Below are positions 45,451 through 54,562 of a DNA stretch of 64,000 nt, in pieces. The position numbers and the translations under genes are program-made. The DNA is from Roseibium sp. Sym1. GTDB taxonomy: Bacteria; Pseudomonadota; Alphaproteobacteria; Rhizobiales; Stappiaceae. Each line of letters opens with the position of its first letter. Positions within the stretch are counted from its first letter, which is position 1. The notes under the pieces were generated by a model, which saw nothing but the letters and a program-made list of their open reading frames with translations, did no database searches and was not told where the DNA came from. The stretch is taken from contig NZ_CP114786.1 of NCBI RefSeq assembly GCF_027359675.1, positions 1,740,501-1,804,500 on the forward strand, read 5' to 3'.

Positions 45451-46362
45451 ATGGCGTCTGAAACCAGACCCTTTTTGAAGATGAACGGCCTTGGCAACGA
45501 CTTCGTGGTCTGGGACGCGCGGGAAAAACCGCTGCGTCTTGGCAAGGATGTCATCGCCGCGCTGGGCGACCGGGAAAACGGCATCGGCTTCGACCAGATG
45601 ATCACCGTGGAGCGGTCTTCGCTCGGCGTCGACGCCTTCATGCGCATTCACAACCAGAATGGTGGTGAGGTGTCTGCTTGCGGCAATGCCACCCGTTGTA
45701 TCGGCCGCCTGCTGATGGAAGAGGCCGGCAAGGATCTGGTGACCATCGAGACCGCGGCAGGCCTGCTGCATGCCTTCGATGCCGCCGGGCCGCGCAGTGT
45801 TACGGTCGACATGGGTGCGCCGCGTCTTGAATGGGACCAGATCCCGCTCGCCGAGGAATTTGCCGACACGCGCGCCATCGAGTTGCAAATCGGCCCGATC
45901 GACGACCCGATCCTGCACACGCCCGCTGCCGTCAACATGGGAAATCCGCATGCGATCTTCTGGGTCGACGATGTCGAGGCCTATGATCTTGAGCGGATCG
46001 GGCCGCTTCTGGAAACACATCCGATTTTCCCCGAATGCGCCAATATCTCGCTGGCCCATATCTTCGACAAGGACCAGATCCGGGTGAAGGTCTGGGAGCG
46101 TGGTGTCGGCCTGACGCTTGCCTGCGGCACGGCCGCCTGTGCCGTCGGCGTTGCCGCGGCACGCGACGGCAGGACCGGCCGCAAGACCACCATTCACCTG
46201 CCCGGCGGCCCGATCGGCATCGAGTGGCGCGAGAGCGACGGCCATGTGCTGATGACCGGCCTGACGGAAGTGGAATTCGAGGGCGAGATCGATCTGGATA
46301 CGCTGGCCTGGCGCAAGACCGGCGCAGGCGACGCGCCGCTGGAGGCCGGAGCCGCGTCATGA
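45451..46362 (+). CDS. dapF: Diaminopimelate epimerase
   Basis: 303 residues. The two active-site cysteines are C77 in SACGNATRC and C225 in LACGTAAC, each in its classic block. MNGLGNDFVVWD opens the first domain. It converts LL- to meso-diaminopimelate for lysine and peptidoglycan. The stop codon overlaps the mtaB start as ATGA, and ftsY follows, an order conserved in Hyphomicrobiales. Confidence 0.96.
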   Translation: MASETRPFLKMNGLGNDFVVWDAREKPLRLGKDVIAALGDRENGIGFDQMITVERSSLGVDAFMRIHNQNGGEVSACGNATRCIGRLLMEEAGKDLVTIETAAGLLHAFDAAGPRSVTVDMGAPRLEWDQIPLAEEFADTRAIELQIGPIDDPILHTPAAVNMGNPHAIFWVDDVEAYDLERIGPLLETHPIFPECANISLAHIFDKDQIRVKVWERGVGLTLACGTAACAVGVAAARDGRTGRKTTIHLPGGPIGIEWRESDGHVLMTGLTEVEFEGEIDLDTLAWRKTGAGDAPLEAGAAS

Positions 46363-47627
46363 GCGTCGATGTCGTAACCTTCGGCTGCCGGCTCAATTCC
46401 TACGAGTCGGAGGTGATGAAGCGCGAAGCGGAGGCTGCGGGCCTCAAGGACGCCATCCTGATCAACACCTGCGCGGTCACCAACGAGGCGGTCCGCCAGG
46501 CGCGCCAGGCCGTGCGCAAGGCCAAGCGCGACAACCCGGACGCGCGTGTGATCGTCACCGGCTGTGCCGCCCAGACCGAGGCCGACACCTTTTCGTCGAT
46601 GGACGAGGTCGACCTTGTGCTCGGCAACACCGAGAAGCTGGAGCGCAAGTCCTATGCCGATGTCGCCGCCTTCGGCATTTCGGAATCCGAGAAGGTGCGC
46701 GTCAACGACATCATGAGTGTCGAGGAAACCGCCGGTCACCTGATCGACGGCCTGACCGGGCGCGCCCGCGCCTTTGTCCAGGTCCAGAACGGCTGCGACC
46801 ACCGCTGCACCTTCTGCATCATTCCCTATGGCCGCGGCAATTCCCGCTCCGTGCCGATGGGTGTGGTCACCGACCAGATCAGGCGTCTTGTCGACAACGG
46901 CTACAACGAGATCGTGCTGACCGGTGTCGATATCACCTCCTATGGCGCGGATCTGCCGGGAATGCCGAAACTGGGCACCCTGACGGCCAAGATCCTGAAG
47001 ATGGTGCCGGAACTGAAACGCCTGCGCCTGTCGTCGATCGACAGCATCGAGGCCGACGACGACCTGATGCGGGTGATTGCAGAGGACGAGCGGCTGATGC
47101 CGCATTTCCACCTGTCCCTGCAGGCGGGCGACGACATGATCCTGAAGCGGATGAAGCGGCGGCACTTGCGCGCCGACACGATCCGGTTCTGCGAAGAGGT
47201 GCGCCGGATGCGCCCGGACGTGGTCTTCGGCGCCGACATCATCGCCGGCTTCCCGACCGAAACCGAAGAGATGTTCGAAAATTCGCTGAAGATCGTCGAC
47301 GAATGCGGTCTCACCCATCTGCATGTCTTCCCGTTTTCGCCGCGCCCGGGCACACCGGCGGCGCGCATGCCGCAGCTTCCGCGCCAGGTCGTCAAGGACC
47401 GCGGCGCGCGGCTCAGGGCAAAGGGGGAAGAGGCGCTGGGACGTCATCTGGCGGCGGAGGTCGGCGGCATCCGGCCCGTGCTGATCGAGAAGGAAGGTCT
47501 TGGCCGGACGGAGCAGTTCACCCAGGTCGAACTGACGGGCGGTTCTGCCGGAGAGATTGTCGAAACGAAAATTATCGGCCATACCGGGCGTCATCTTCTG
47601 GGCGAAGCCCTTTCCAGGGCCGCCTGA
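46359..47627 (+). CDS. mtaB: tRNA t6A37 methylthiotransferase MtaB
   Basis: 422 residues. The N-terminal domain carries the three auxiliary-cluster cysteines C10, C38 and C69 (VTFGCRLNSYES, INTCAVTNEA, VTGCAAQTE). The radical-SAM motif CDHRCTFC gives C146, C150, C153. A C-terminal TRAM-like stretch ends the protein. The VTFGCRLNSYES wording separates MtaB from MiaB. It converts t6A37 to ms2t6A37 in tRNA. Start ATG 46359 overlaps the dapF stop; the longer frame from 46035 lies inside dapF. Confidence 0.94.
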   Translation: MSVDVVTFGCRLNSYESEVMKREAEAAGLKDAILINTCAVTNEAVRQARQAVRKAKRDNPDARVIVTGCAAQTEADTFSSMDEVDLVLGNTEKLERKSYADVAAFGISESEKVRVNDIMSVEETAGHLIDGLTGRARAFVQVQNGCDHRCTFCIIPYGRGNSRSVPMGVVTDQIRRLVDNGYNEIVLTGVDITSYGADLPGMPKLGTLTAKILKMVPELKRLRLSSIDSIEADDDLMRVIAEDERLMPHFHLSLQAGDDMILKRMKRRHLRADTIRFCEEVRRMRPDVVFGADIIAGFPTETEEMFENSLKIVDECGLTHLHVFPFSPRPGTPAARMPQLPRQVVKDRGARLRAKGEEALGRHLAAEVGGIRPVLIEKEGLGRTEQFTQVELTGGSAGEIVETKIIGHTGRHLLGEALSRAA

Positions 47628-47701
47628 GCGGCGGTTTTCGATGTAGCTTGAATAGGCTGTCCTGTGAAATGCGTCGGACTGGGCTAAAACCAGACAATTG
47701 T

Positions 47702-47807
47702 CGTCATCCTGAGGAGGACCGAAGGTCCGTCTCGAAGGATGGGCGGCATACTCGGAGCAAGCGGCCCATCCTTCAAGACAGCGCTCACGCGCTTCCTCAG
47801 GATGAGG
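47702..47807. repeat. Dispersed palindromic repeat, family 1, copy B
   Basis: Same arms as copies A and C: CGTCATCCTGAGGAGG at left and CCTCAGGATGA at right, with inner GTCTCGAAGGATGGGC and GCCCATCCTTCAAGAC. It occupies most of the 244-bp gap between mtaB and ftsY. Confidence 0.85.
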
Positions 47808-47871
47808 CATTAGGTGTGGTCTCGCCGGTGGTGGCGCGATGCAATGACGGACAGATCTTTAAGGCGGGTTC

Positions 47872-49191
47872 ATGAGCGAGAAAAAGCGCGGGTTTCTTGG
47901 ACGGCTCTTCGGCGGCAAGGACAAGCCGGAAGATGCTGCGGACACCGCCGCTGGTCCGGTAGAGACCAGCGAGGCGGCCCCTGCCCCGAGCGAGGACCCC
48001 GGTTCGCCGGAACTTGAGACCGAGATGGAAGTTCCGCCGGCCGGCTCGCTGAGCCGGCCCGCGGAACCCTTCAGCGTCGCGGACGGTCCGGACCTGGTGG
48101 ACGATTTTTCCGCCCCGGTTGTACCGGTTGCCCCCGAAGAGTCCCTGCCGACCGATGTGACGGGCGAGGAGCCGGGCGCGGAGCAGGTTACCGAACCGGC
48201 TGAAGTGGTGCCGTCCCCGCCGCCTCCGGCACCGGTGGCAGATCCTACGCCCGCTCCGGCGCCGGAAGAACCGAAACAGTCCTGGTTCCAGCGCCTGAAA
48301 CAGGGCCTGTCCCGGTCGTCTGCCTCGCTGACCGAAGGCATTTCCTCCATCTTCACCAAGCGCAAGCTGGACGCCTCCATGCTGGAGGAGCTGGAGGACG
48401 TGCTGATCCAGGCCGATCTCGGCGTCGACACGGCGATGGCGATCACCGAGCGTCTGTCCGACGGCCGCTACGACAAGGAAATCTCGCCGGAGGAAGTCCG
48501 CTCGATCCTGTCGGAGGAAGTCGAGAAGGTTCTGGAGCCGGTGGCGAAGCCGCTCGATCTCGACACCGGCAAGAAACCGCACGTGGTGCTGATGGTCGGC
48601 GTCAACGGCACCGGCAAGACCACCACCATCGGCAAGCTCAGCCAGAAGCTGCGCTCCGAGGGCAAGTCGGTGATGCTGGCCGCCGGCGACACGTTCCGGG
48701 CAGCCGCTGTCGAGCAGTTGAAGATCTGGGGCGAGCGCACCGGCGCGGAGGTGATCGCCCGCGATACCGGCGCGGATGCCGCCGGCCTCGCCTTCGACGC
48801 GATGAAAGAGGCGAAGGACAAGGCCGTCGACGTTCTCCTGATCGATACGGCAGGCCGCCTGCAGAACAGGGCGGAGCTGATGGATGAGCTGGAAAAGGTC
48901 ATCCGCGTGATCCGGAAGCACGATCCGGAGGCCCCGCACACGGTTCTGCTGACGCTGGATGCCACCACCGGCCAGAACGCGCTCAACCAGGTCGAGATCT
49001 TCGGCAAGGTCGCCGGCGTGACCGGCCTGGTGATGACCAAGCTCGACGGCACCGCCCGCGGCGGCATTCTTGTCGCGATCGCCGCCAAGCACGGCATGCC
49101 GGTGCATTTCATCGGCGTCGGCGAAGGTGTTGCCGATCTCGAACCGTTCTCGGCGAAGGATTTCGCCAGCGCGATTGCCGGGCTGGCCTGA
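47872..49191 (+). CDS. ftsY: Signal recognition particle receptor FtsY
   Basis: 439 residues. An acidic, proline-rich A domain (about 10-145) precedes the helical N domain ([18 protein letters not shown]) and the GTPase. P-loop GVNGTGKT is at 243-250, DTAGRLQNR is the G3 region and [10 protein letters not shown] the G4 region. FtsY docks ribosome-SRP complexes at the inner membrane. The A domain is moderate in length and may bind lipid through the basic N-terminus [13 protein letters not shown]. Confidence 0.96.
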   Translation: MSEKKRGFLGRLFGGKDKPEDAADTAAGPVETSEAAPAPSEDPGSPELETEMEVPPAGSLSRPAEPFSVADGPDLVDDFSAPVVPVAPEESLPTDVTGEEPGAEQVTEPAEVVPSPPPPAPVADPTPAPAPEEPKQSWFQRLKQGLSRSSASLTEGISSIFTKRKLDASMLEELEDVLIQADLGVDTAMAITERLSDGRYDKEISPEEVRSILSEEVEKVLEPVAKPLDLDTGKKPHVVLMVGVNGTGKTTTIGKLSQKLRSEGKSVMLAAGDTFRAAAVEQLKIWGERTGAEVIARDTGADAAGLAFDAMKEAKDKAVDVLLIDTAGRLQNRAELMDELEKVIRVIRKHDPEAPHTVLLTLDATTGQNALNQVEIFGKVAGVTGLVMTKLDGTARGGILVAIAAKHGMPVHFIGVGEGVADLEPFSAKDFASAIAGLA

Positions 49192-49215
49192 TACCACGCG
49201 GAATTTAAACGGGGA

Positions 49216-49833
49216 TCAGCTTTTCTTTCCGGCCCGTCGCGATCTGAAGGCCGTCACCTTGGCGCGGTTGCCGCAGATTTTCATGTCGCACCAGCGCCGT
49301 TTCTTGTTCTTTGTCAGGTCCACGAACCAGAATGTGCAGGTCTCCCCGGCACAGATGTGTGTGTCCTGATGCTTCGCCGTTGACAGGAAATCCGCGATTT
49401 CCAGAGCGATTGGAAACAGCAGATCCCCGGCGTGCTCTATGACGGCGGAGCCTTTCAGCTCCGGATCGCCTTTGCCGCTGCTCAGTTGGAAAACATAGTT
49501 TCCTCGCCTCAGTATCCGGTTGACCGGTTCGACGTCCGCGTCGTCGAAATCCCAGGTGGTCCGATGGATTTGATCGGCAAGGAAGTCCCGAAACCATTCG
49601 CGTAAGGCGACCGCGTCACGTGCGGCGGCATCCAGGTCGCGCATTTGCACGTCCCTGAGGCACGATCGCGCCTGGTCAGCGCTGATCAGGCCCGTTGTCT
49701 CCAGCCATGTGATCAGGTCCTCTCCGGTTCCAAGCCATTCGATGTCTTCACCGTTTGGCGCGCCGACCGAATTCAGAAAGTCCAGCGCCGTGTGGTCGGC
49801 AAGCAGAATGGGCGGCGGCAAATCGTGCGGCAT
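49216..49833 (-). CDS. CGNR zinc-finger regulator with ABATE domain
   Basis: 205 residues. The N-terminal region (PILLADHTALDFLNSVGAP) matches the ABATE domain. The C-terminal zinc finger uses C161, C166, C182 and C187, with the CGNR signature at 187-190, a presumed DNA-binding module. It is divergent from azoR, and the gap between them holds three alternating AACCGTCAA half-sites, so autoregulation plus control of azoR is a strong inference. Confidence 0.9.
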   Translation of the reverse strand: MPHDLPPPILLADHTALDFLNSVGAPNGEDIEWLGTGEDLITWLETTGLISADQARSCLRDVQMRDLDAAARDAVALREWFRDFLADQIHRTTWDFDDADVEPVNRILRRGNYVFQLSSGKGDPELKGSAVIEHAGDLLFPIALEIADFLSTAKHQDTHICAGETCTFWFVDLTKNKKRRWCDMKICGNRAKVTAFRSRRAGKKS

Positions 49834-49868
49834 AAGACTGTTCCTGAGGAGACTTCACGCGAAAATGA

Positions 49869-49919
49869 AACCGTCAATAAGTGATTTTGACGGTTATCAG
49901 GATTGTGCGTAACCGTCAA
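49869..49919. promoter_or_regulatory. Triple alternating operator between CGNR regulator and azoR
   Basis: Three exact half-sites: AACCGTCAA at 49869-49877, its complement TTGACGGTT at 49887-49895, and AACCGTCAA again at 49911-49919. The second and third form a longer dyad (TTTTGACGGTTA and TAACCGTCAAAA). Centres are 18 and 24 bp apart. The block is 36 bp from the CGNR start and 61 bp from the azoR start, as expected for a shared operator. Confidence 0.75.
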
Positions 49920-49979
49920 AAATGATTAATAGTGGTTACCGGAAGATGGCTTCCGGCTATGCTAACGGAGACCAACGGA

Positions 49980-50597
49980 ATGACCAGACTTCTGCACATA
50001 AATGCGTCACCGCGTGGAGAGAAATCCCAGTCGGCATCGCTTGCAAATGCCTATCTGCAGCAGCGCAAATCGAGGGCACCCGGGCTTGAAATCGATGTTC
50101 TGGATCTTTGGAAAGAGCATTTGCCCGATTTTGACGGCGACAAGAACGCGGCCAAGCTGTCATTCTTCGGCGTCGGCACCATGACGCCCTCGGCGCAAAG
50201 CGCTTGGGATCAGATCGTCGCGGTTACGCAGCGTTTCATCGATGCGGACGAATATGTCTTCAACATTCCCATGTGGAATGGGGGCATACCCTACAAGCTC
50301 AAGCATTATATCGACGTCATCACCCAACCGGGCCTGCTGTTCGGATTCGAGCCGGAACGCGGCTATTTCGGGCTTTTGGAAAACAAGACGGCCAATGTAT
50401 TTTATTCTTCAGGCGTTTTTGCCCCCGGAGCGGACAAGAAATACGGCGCTGACTTTCATTCGACATACATGGACTGGTGGTTCGGACTGGTCGGAATTGA
50501 GAACGTTGTCGAGACCCGCCACCAGCCGAGCATCCTGACCGGGAACCCGGCAGGCGATCTGGAGCGCGCTCTGGAGCGCGCCCGCGCGGCGGCATAA
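49980..50597 (+). CDS. azoR: FMN-dependent NADH-azoreductase
   Basis: 205 residues. Flavodoxin-like quinone reductase fold: N-terminal LLHINASPRGEKSQSASLA binds the FMN phosphate, and VFNIPMWNGGIPYKLKHYID and the FYSSGVFAPG loop are AzoR family blocks. These enzymes reduce quinones, azo and nitro compounds with NADH and are often induced by electrophiles. Start ATG 49980 begins the first beta-strand directly; an in-frame GTG at 49932 would overlap the regulatory region. Regulation by the divergent CGNR protein is inferred. Confidence 0.9.
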   Translation: MTRLLHINASPRGEKSQSASLANAYLQQRKSRAPGLEIDVLDLWKEHLPDFDGDKNAAKLSFFGVGTMTPSAQSAWDQIVAVTQRFIDADEYVFNIPMWNGGIPYKLKHYIDVITQPGLLFGFEPERGYFGLLENKTANVFYSSGVFAPGADKKYGADFHSTYMDWWFGLVGIENVVETRHQPSILTGNPAGDLERALERARAAA

Positions 50598-50788
50598 AGG
50601 GTTTCGAACCCGGAAGGCGGTCGCAGATCAAGGCGGCCGCCAAACCAGCCGATCGGACTTCCGCTCGCCGATGACCGCCGGAACCTGCGGCGAACATCCT
50701 CTTCGTCCGCGAAGGCCGGTCGGTCCGGAGCCGGTCACAATTCACGGGCGCGATAAAAGGGCTGACCTGAGCCGAAGCCATGCAGGTT

Positions 50789-51223
50789 TCAGTCGAATGC
50801 CTCGATCTGGGCCTTCAGGAGCCTGGCGTCGTCGCCGGCGAGCCGGCCGGCGAGCGACCAGTAGACAAGGCCGGAGACGATCCCGGCTGGGGTGAAGATC
50901 AGCGCGGTCTTGAAGATTTCCCAATCGACATTGAGGAACATGACCGGCAGTCCCACGAAGGCCAGCGCGGCGGAAAAGAGCACGTAGAAGACGGCGCTGC
51001 GGATCGTCCGTTTTTCGCAATAGGCAATGAACAGGAGCGACGGCACCATCGTGTAGAGCGTCACGAACATCAGCAGGACCAGGTAGACGACCATGTTCAG
51101 GCTGAGACCTCCGTCGCCGCCGCCCGACAGGGTGTTGATCACGATGTGCAGCGTGAGGCTGGCCACCAGGGCGCTGGCGGCATAGCCCGTGAAAATCCGT
51201 TTTCTGAACAGGAGGCCGATCAC
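50789..51223 (-). CDS. Four-helix membrane protein, unknown
   Basis: 144 residues starting at GTG 51223, which overlaps the stop of the upstream DUF985 gene as GTGA. Four membrane segments at about 10-30, 43-65, 75-95 and 104-125, then a short acidic tail. I do not recognise the family. Coupling to the DUF985 cupin suggests co-expression. The 190 bp below it (50598-50788) hold no gene. Confidence 0.72.
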   Translation of the reverse strand: MIGLLFRKRIFTGYAASALVASLTLHIVINTLSGGGDGGLSLNMVVYLVLLMFVTLYTMVPSLLFIAYCEKRTIRSAVFYVLFSAALAFVGLPVMFLNVDWEIFKTALIFTPAGIVSGLVYWSLAGRLAGDDARLLKAQIEAFD

Positions 51224-51663
51224 GGCCCCGGCTCCCAGTCCTCCGGTGCCATCACGAACCCTTCGAACTGAAAGCCCGGCGCAACGGTGCAGCCGACCAG
51301 CGTCCAGGCGCCGAGCGAGCGGGCCTGCTGCCAGCCGTCGCGCGGTACGATGCCTTGGGGGCGCTGACCGGAAAGGAGGTCATTGCCCAGGGTGAGGACG
51401 TCCTTTGAAGAACCGTCGGAACTGATGGACAGTTCCAGCGGTGCACCGGCGTACCAGTGCCAGGTTTCGACCGCATCGACCTTGTGCCAGCGGGAAAGAA
51501 CACCTTCGGGAAGCAGGAAATAGATCAGCGTGGACGCCGCGCGGCCGCTGTCATCCGTGACGCTGTCACGGAAGGTTTCGGCATAATAGCCGCCTTCCGG
51601 ATGCGGCTGCATGTTCAGGAGAGAGACGACCTGATCGGCTGTCAGGTCGGGAGAAACGGTCAT
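51220..51663 (-). CDS. DUF985/Cupin_5 family protein
   Basis: 147 residues. MQPHPEGGYYAETFRDS, TLIYFLLPEGVLSRWHKVDA and ETWHWYAGAPLELSIS are signature blocks of the DUF985 cupins, followed by CTVAPGFQFEGFVMAP. The conserved histidines (WH, WHW) could bind a metal as in other cupins. Function unknown. It overlaps the membrane protein gene downstream by 4 bp. Confidence 0.88.
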   Translation of the reverse strand: MTVSPDLTADQVVSLLNMQPHPEGGYYAETFRDSVTDDSGRAASTLIYFLLPEGVLSRWHKVDAVETWHWYAGAPLELSISSDGSSKDVLTLGNDLLSGQRPQGIVPRDGWQQARSLGAWTLVGCTVAPGFQFEGFVMAPEDWEPGP

Positions 51664-51710
51664 TGCGGTCCCCGGCTCGGCTGATGCGTTGAGCGCCGGG
51701 AAGGAGGCTG

Positions 51711-51926
51711 TCAGGAGGGCTTCGTCCCGGAGCAGAAGGCAAGATCATCGATGGTTTCGCGCAAGGCCGCAACCACTTCCTCGTAGAGCACCTGCATGTC
51801 GAGCTTGTGGCCGCCGCCCTGATGGACCGGGATTGCCTCGGCCTGGCTGACGATCCGGTGGACAACATCCTTGGCGCGCTGCTCGGCGGAACGCGCGAGA
51901 TGGGCTTCGGAACTGGCTGGTGTCAT
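51711..51926 (-). CDS. Small unknown protein, 71 residues
   Basis: The product is soluble and helical (AHLARSAEQRAKDVVHRIVSQ, then LYEEVVAALRETIDDLAF). A ribosome site AAGGGG lies about eight bases before the ATG. It shares strand and position with the DUF985 pair downstream (47 bp) and gloB upstream. I recognise no family; it is less certain than its neighbours. Confidence 0.5.
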   Translation of the reverse strand: MTPASSEAHLARSAEQRAKDVVHRIVSQAEAIPVHQGGGHKLDMQVLYEEVVAALRETIDDLAFCSGTKPS

Positions 51927-52045
51927 GGCGTCTGCCCCTTCATGATCACGATGACGTGCATATGGGGGCAGGTTCCGCCGGTTTTAAGGCGCGGGGCGCA
52001 GAAAGCCTGAAAAAACTCTGCAACCCCAGCGTTTGCGCAGCGGTT

Positions 52046-52828
52046 TCAGGCGTTGTCCTTGCGGGTGCGGATTTCGGCAAATATCTCCGCGGCCGGCTTG
52101 CCCTCCATTCCAAGCGCGGCGGCAACTGATGCTTCCCCGGCGCGCAGGAATGGATTGGTCGCCTTTTCCCGGGCCATGGTGGTCGGCAGGGTCGGTTTGC
52201 CGCTTGCACGCAAGGCGGCGACTTCTTCCGCCCGGGCCTTCAGATCGGCATTGTCCGGTTCGATTGTGAGCGAGAAGCGGGCATTGGCCTGGGTATATTC
52301 GTGACCGCAATAGATCGTGGTGTCGTCCGGCAGCTTGCGCAGCAGCTTGGAAAGCGACGACCACATCATTTCCTTGTCACCCTCGAAGACCCGGCCGCAG
52401 CCGAGCGAAAACAGCGTGTCGCCGGTATGGGCAACACCGATCGAGGGAATGTACCAGGAGATCTGGTCAAGCGTGTGCCCGGGCGTGGCGATGGCCTTGA
52501 CCTCGTAGGGACCGCACAGAACGTCGTCATCGTCCTCCACGGTCTGGTCGAACTCGGCGATCTTCTGGCGGGAGCGTTCGGGCCCGATCACCGTGGCGCC
52601 GGTTTTCTGTTTCAGCTCCCCCAGGCCCTGGACGTGGTCCCAGTGGTGGTGCGTGATCAGGATATGGCTGAGCGTCCAGCCGGTTTGCTTCAGCGCCTGC
52701 TCATAGGCGGCGGCACTGGGAACGTCGACGGCAATGGTGGTTCCGGTCTGCGAATCGTGCACAAGCACGCCGAAATTGTCGTCGAGGCAGGGGAACTGGT
52801 GAATTTCGGTGGTGTCGCGCAAGGCCAT
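52046..52828 (-). CDS. gloB: Hydroxyacylglutathione hydrolase (glyoxalase II)
   Basis: 260 residues. The metallo-beta-lactamase motif is THHHWDH (59-65), followed by GHTLDQISWY, TGDTLFSLGCGR and YCGHEYTQAN, all GloB-specific. The C-terminal domain ends NPFLRA, the glutathione-binding stretch. It hydrolyses S-lactoylglutathione made from methylglyoxal. Start ATG 52828 gives the canonical N-terminus; the 35-residue extension in frame does not match the family. It is divergent from a methyltransferase gene. Confidence 0.94.
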   Translation of the reverse strand: MALRDTTEIHQFPCLDDNFGVLVHDSQTGTTIAVDVPSAAAYEQALKQTGWTLSHILITHHHWDHVQGLGELKQKTGATVIGPERSRQKIAEFDQTVEDDDDVLCGPYEVKAIATPGHTLDQISWYIPSIGVAHTGDTLFSLGCGRVFEGDKEMMWSSLSKLLRKLPDDTTIYCGHEYTQANARFSLTIEPDNADLKARAEEVAALRASGKPTLPTTMAREKATNPFLRAGEASVAAALGMEGKPAAEIFAEIRTRKDNA

Positions 52829-52965
52829 GGGCGGGCTCCGTTTCGGGGATGGCTTCTCGAAACGTAAAGTGGCAAAGAGCACCTTCAAGGGCAAGGCAAG
52901 AGATCTTGCGCTGATGGCTTGATCCATGTTCAATCCAGATCCCAGAACTCACCGAGCCGGCCGGA

Positions 52966-53742
52966 ATGTATCTCGACGTCGTCCATCTGCGCGCATTTTA
53001 CGATTTACCGCTCGGACGGCTGCTGCGCAGCCTGATCGGGGCGCCGATCCGCAAGATGTGGCCGGACATGGATGGCAAGAGCGTGCTCGGCATCGGCTAT
53101 GCCGGCCCGTTCATGCGGCCTTATCTGGACAGTGCCGAACGCGCTATCGCGGCCATGCCCGCCCCCCAGGGCGCCGTGCCCTGGCCGCGGGAACGCGACA
53201 GCACCAGCGTCCTCGTGGAAGACGACGACCTGCCTTTGCCGGACGCCTATTTCGACCGTGTCATGCTGGTCCATGCGCTTGACCACTGCTCCGACCCGGC
53301 GGCTCTCCTGAGGGAGGCCTGGCGGGTGCTTGCACCCGGGGGACGGCTGATCGCGGTCGTGCCCAACCGGCGCGGATTGTGGGCACAGTCGGAACTCTCT
53401 CCCTTCGGCTATGGCCGGCCCTATTCGGGCGGCCAGCTCAAGGACCTGCTGAAGAGCTGCCAGTTCAACGTCCTGGACGACAGAGAAGCCCTGTTCATGC
53501 CGCCCTCGCGCAAGCGTGCGATCCTGCGCGCGGCCCGGACCTGGGAAAGCATCGGCCGGCGCATCTGGCCGGTCTTTGGCGGCATCCTGGTGGTCGAGGC
53601 GGAAAAGGTCGTCTTCCAGAGCCTGCCGTCGGGCGGCCAGAAAAGCCGGCTGCGGGTGCTGCGCCCGGTCTTCATCCCCGAAGGCGTCGCCACGGGCCTG
53701 AAACCCGTCCGCTCCGTGCACCGGCGGGTGGACGCGAGATAA
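52966..53742 (+). CDS. Class I SAM-dependent methyltransferase
   Basis: 258 residues. The motif I region is SVLGIGYAGPFM, poorer in glycine than usual; the rest fits a Methyltransf_11-like fold: FDRVMLVHALDHCSDPAALL and REAWRVLAPGGRLIAVVPNRRGLWA. The substrate is unknown. Alphaproteobacterial copies divergent from gloB are common, which suggests a conserved but undefined role. The C-terminal 60 residues are basic. Confidence 0.82.
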   Translation: MYLDVVHLRAFYDLPLGRLLRSLIGAPIRKMWPDMDGKSVLGIGYAGPFMRPYLDSAERAIAAMPAPQGAVPWPRERDSTSVLVEDDDLPLPDAYFDRVMLVHALDHCSDPAALLREAWRVLAPGGRLIAVVPNRRGLWAQSELSPFGYGRPYSGGQLKDLLKSCQFNVLDDREALFMPPSRKRAILRAARTWESIGRRIWPVFGGILVVEAEKVVFQSLPSGGQKSRLRVLRPVFIPEGVATGLKPVRSVHRRVDAR

Positions 53743-53750
53743 TCCCATCT

Positions 53751-53912
53751 GCCGTCATTCCGGACAAGTGAGGCAACGCCGAACGCTGATCCGGAATCCA
53801 GACATCATTCGCGCCGAAGGCGCGCCGTTCATTTGGAGTTCGCTTCGCTCACGAGGATCCGCTGGATTCCGGATCGGCACGCAGCTTTCGCTGCGCTTGT
53901 CCGGAATGACGG
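53751..53912. repeat. Dispersed palindromic repeat, family 2, copy 1
   Basis: Left end GCCGTCATTCCGGACAAGTG is mirrored by CTTGTCCGGAATGACGGC at the right; inner arms are GATCCGGAATCCAG and CTGGATTCCGGATC. The same plan occurs at 63124-63299. It fills the gap between two convergent genes. Confidence 0.85.
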
Positions 53913-53928
53913 CGGTGCGGTTTACTTT

Positions 53929-54561
53929 CTACCGTTTCAGCAGGAAAACCGCCTGTTCGGCGACGATGTTCCAGACCCACCAGGGGGCGTTGACGGGGAT
54001 CTTGTTGCCCTTGGCGCTGAGAGCAATGGCCTTTTCGACATCGGCATCCAGTTCCCGGCACAGGTCGACAAAGTCGCGCAGGGAGCAGAAATGGATGTTG
54101 GGCGTGTCGTACCATTCATAGGGAAGGTACTTGGTCACCGGCATGCGGCCGCGGAACAGGAGCTGGGCGCGGTTGCGCCAATGGGCGAAGTTCGGCAGCG
54201 ACACGACCACATGCTTGCCGATACGCAGAAGCTCGCTCATCACCTCTTTCGGTGCCCGTGTCGCCTGCAGCGTCTGGCTGAGAATGGCGACGTCGAAGGC
54301 CCGGTCGGGATAGTCGGCCAGGTCGGTGTCGGCATCGCCCTGGATGACGGACAGGCCCCGGGCGACACAGCGGTTCACGCCTTCCTGGGACAGTTCTATG
54401 CCGCGCCCGTCGACATTGCGCTCGCGCACCAGAAGATCGAGCAGCTCGCCGTCCGCGGAGCCGATGTCGAGCACGCGTGCGCCTTCGGGTACCAGTTCAG
54501 CCACCACCTTGTGGTCGCCGCGCACTTCACCGGGACGGGTCTGAGTGGGAGCAAGGTTCAT
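53929..54561 (-). CDS. metW: Methionine biosynthesis protein MetW
   Basis: 210 residues, methyltransferase-like. ARVLDIGSADGELLDLLV and FDVAILSQTLQATRAPKEV are MetW signatures, with the C-terminal YEWYDTPNIHFCSLRDFVDL. MetW associates with MetX in proteobacteria that acylate homoserine through MetX. Its ATG lies just 1 bp after the metX stop, so the pair is an operon. Confidence 0.93.
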   Translation of the reverse strand: MNLAPTQTRPGEVRGDHKVVAELVPEGARVLDIGSADGELLDLLVRERNVDGRGIELSQEGVNRCVARGLSVIQGDADTDLADYPDRAFDVAILSQTLQATRAPKEVMSELLRIGKHVVVSLPNFAHWRNRAQLLFRGRMPVTKYLPYEWYDTPNIHFCSLRDFVDLCRELDADVEKAIALSAKGNKIPVNAPWWVWNIVAEQAVFLLKR

Positions 54562-54562
54562 C

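Noticed and set aside
50598..50788. tRNA-like T-loop GGGTTTCGAACCC
   Set aside because: It is a short palindrome after azoR with no acceptor stem, D-arm or anticodon arm around it.
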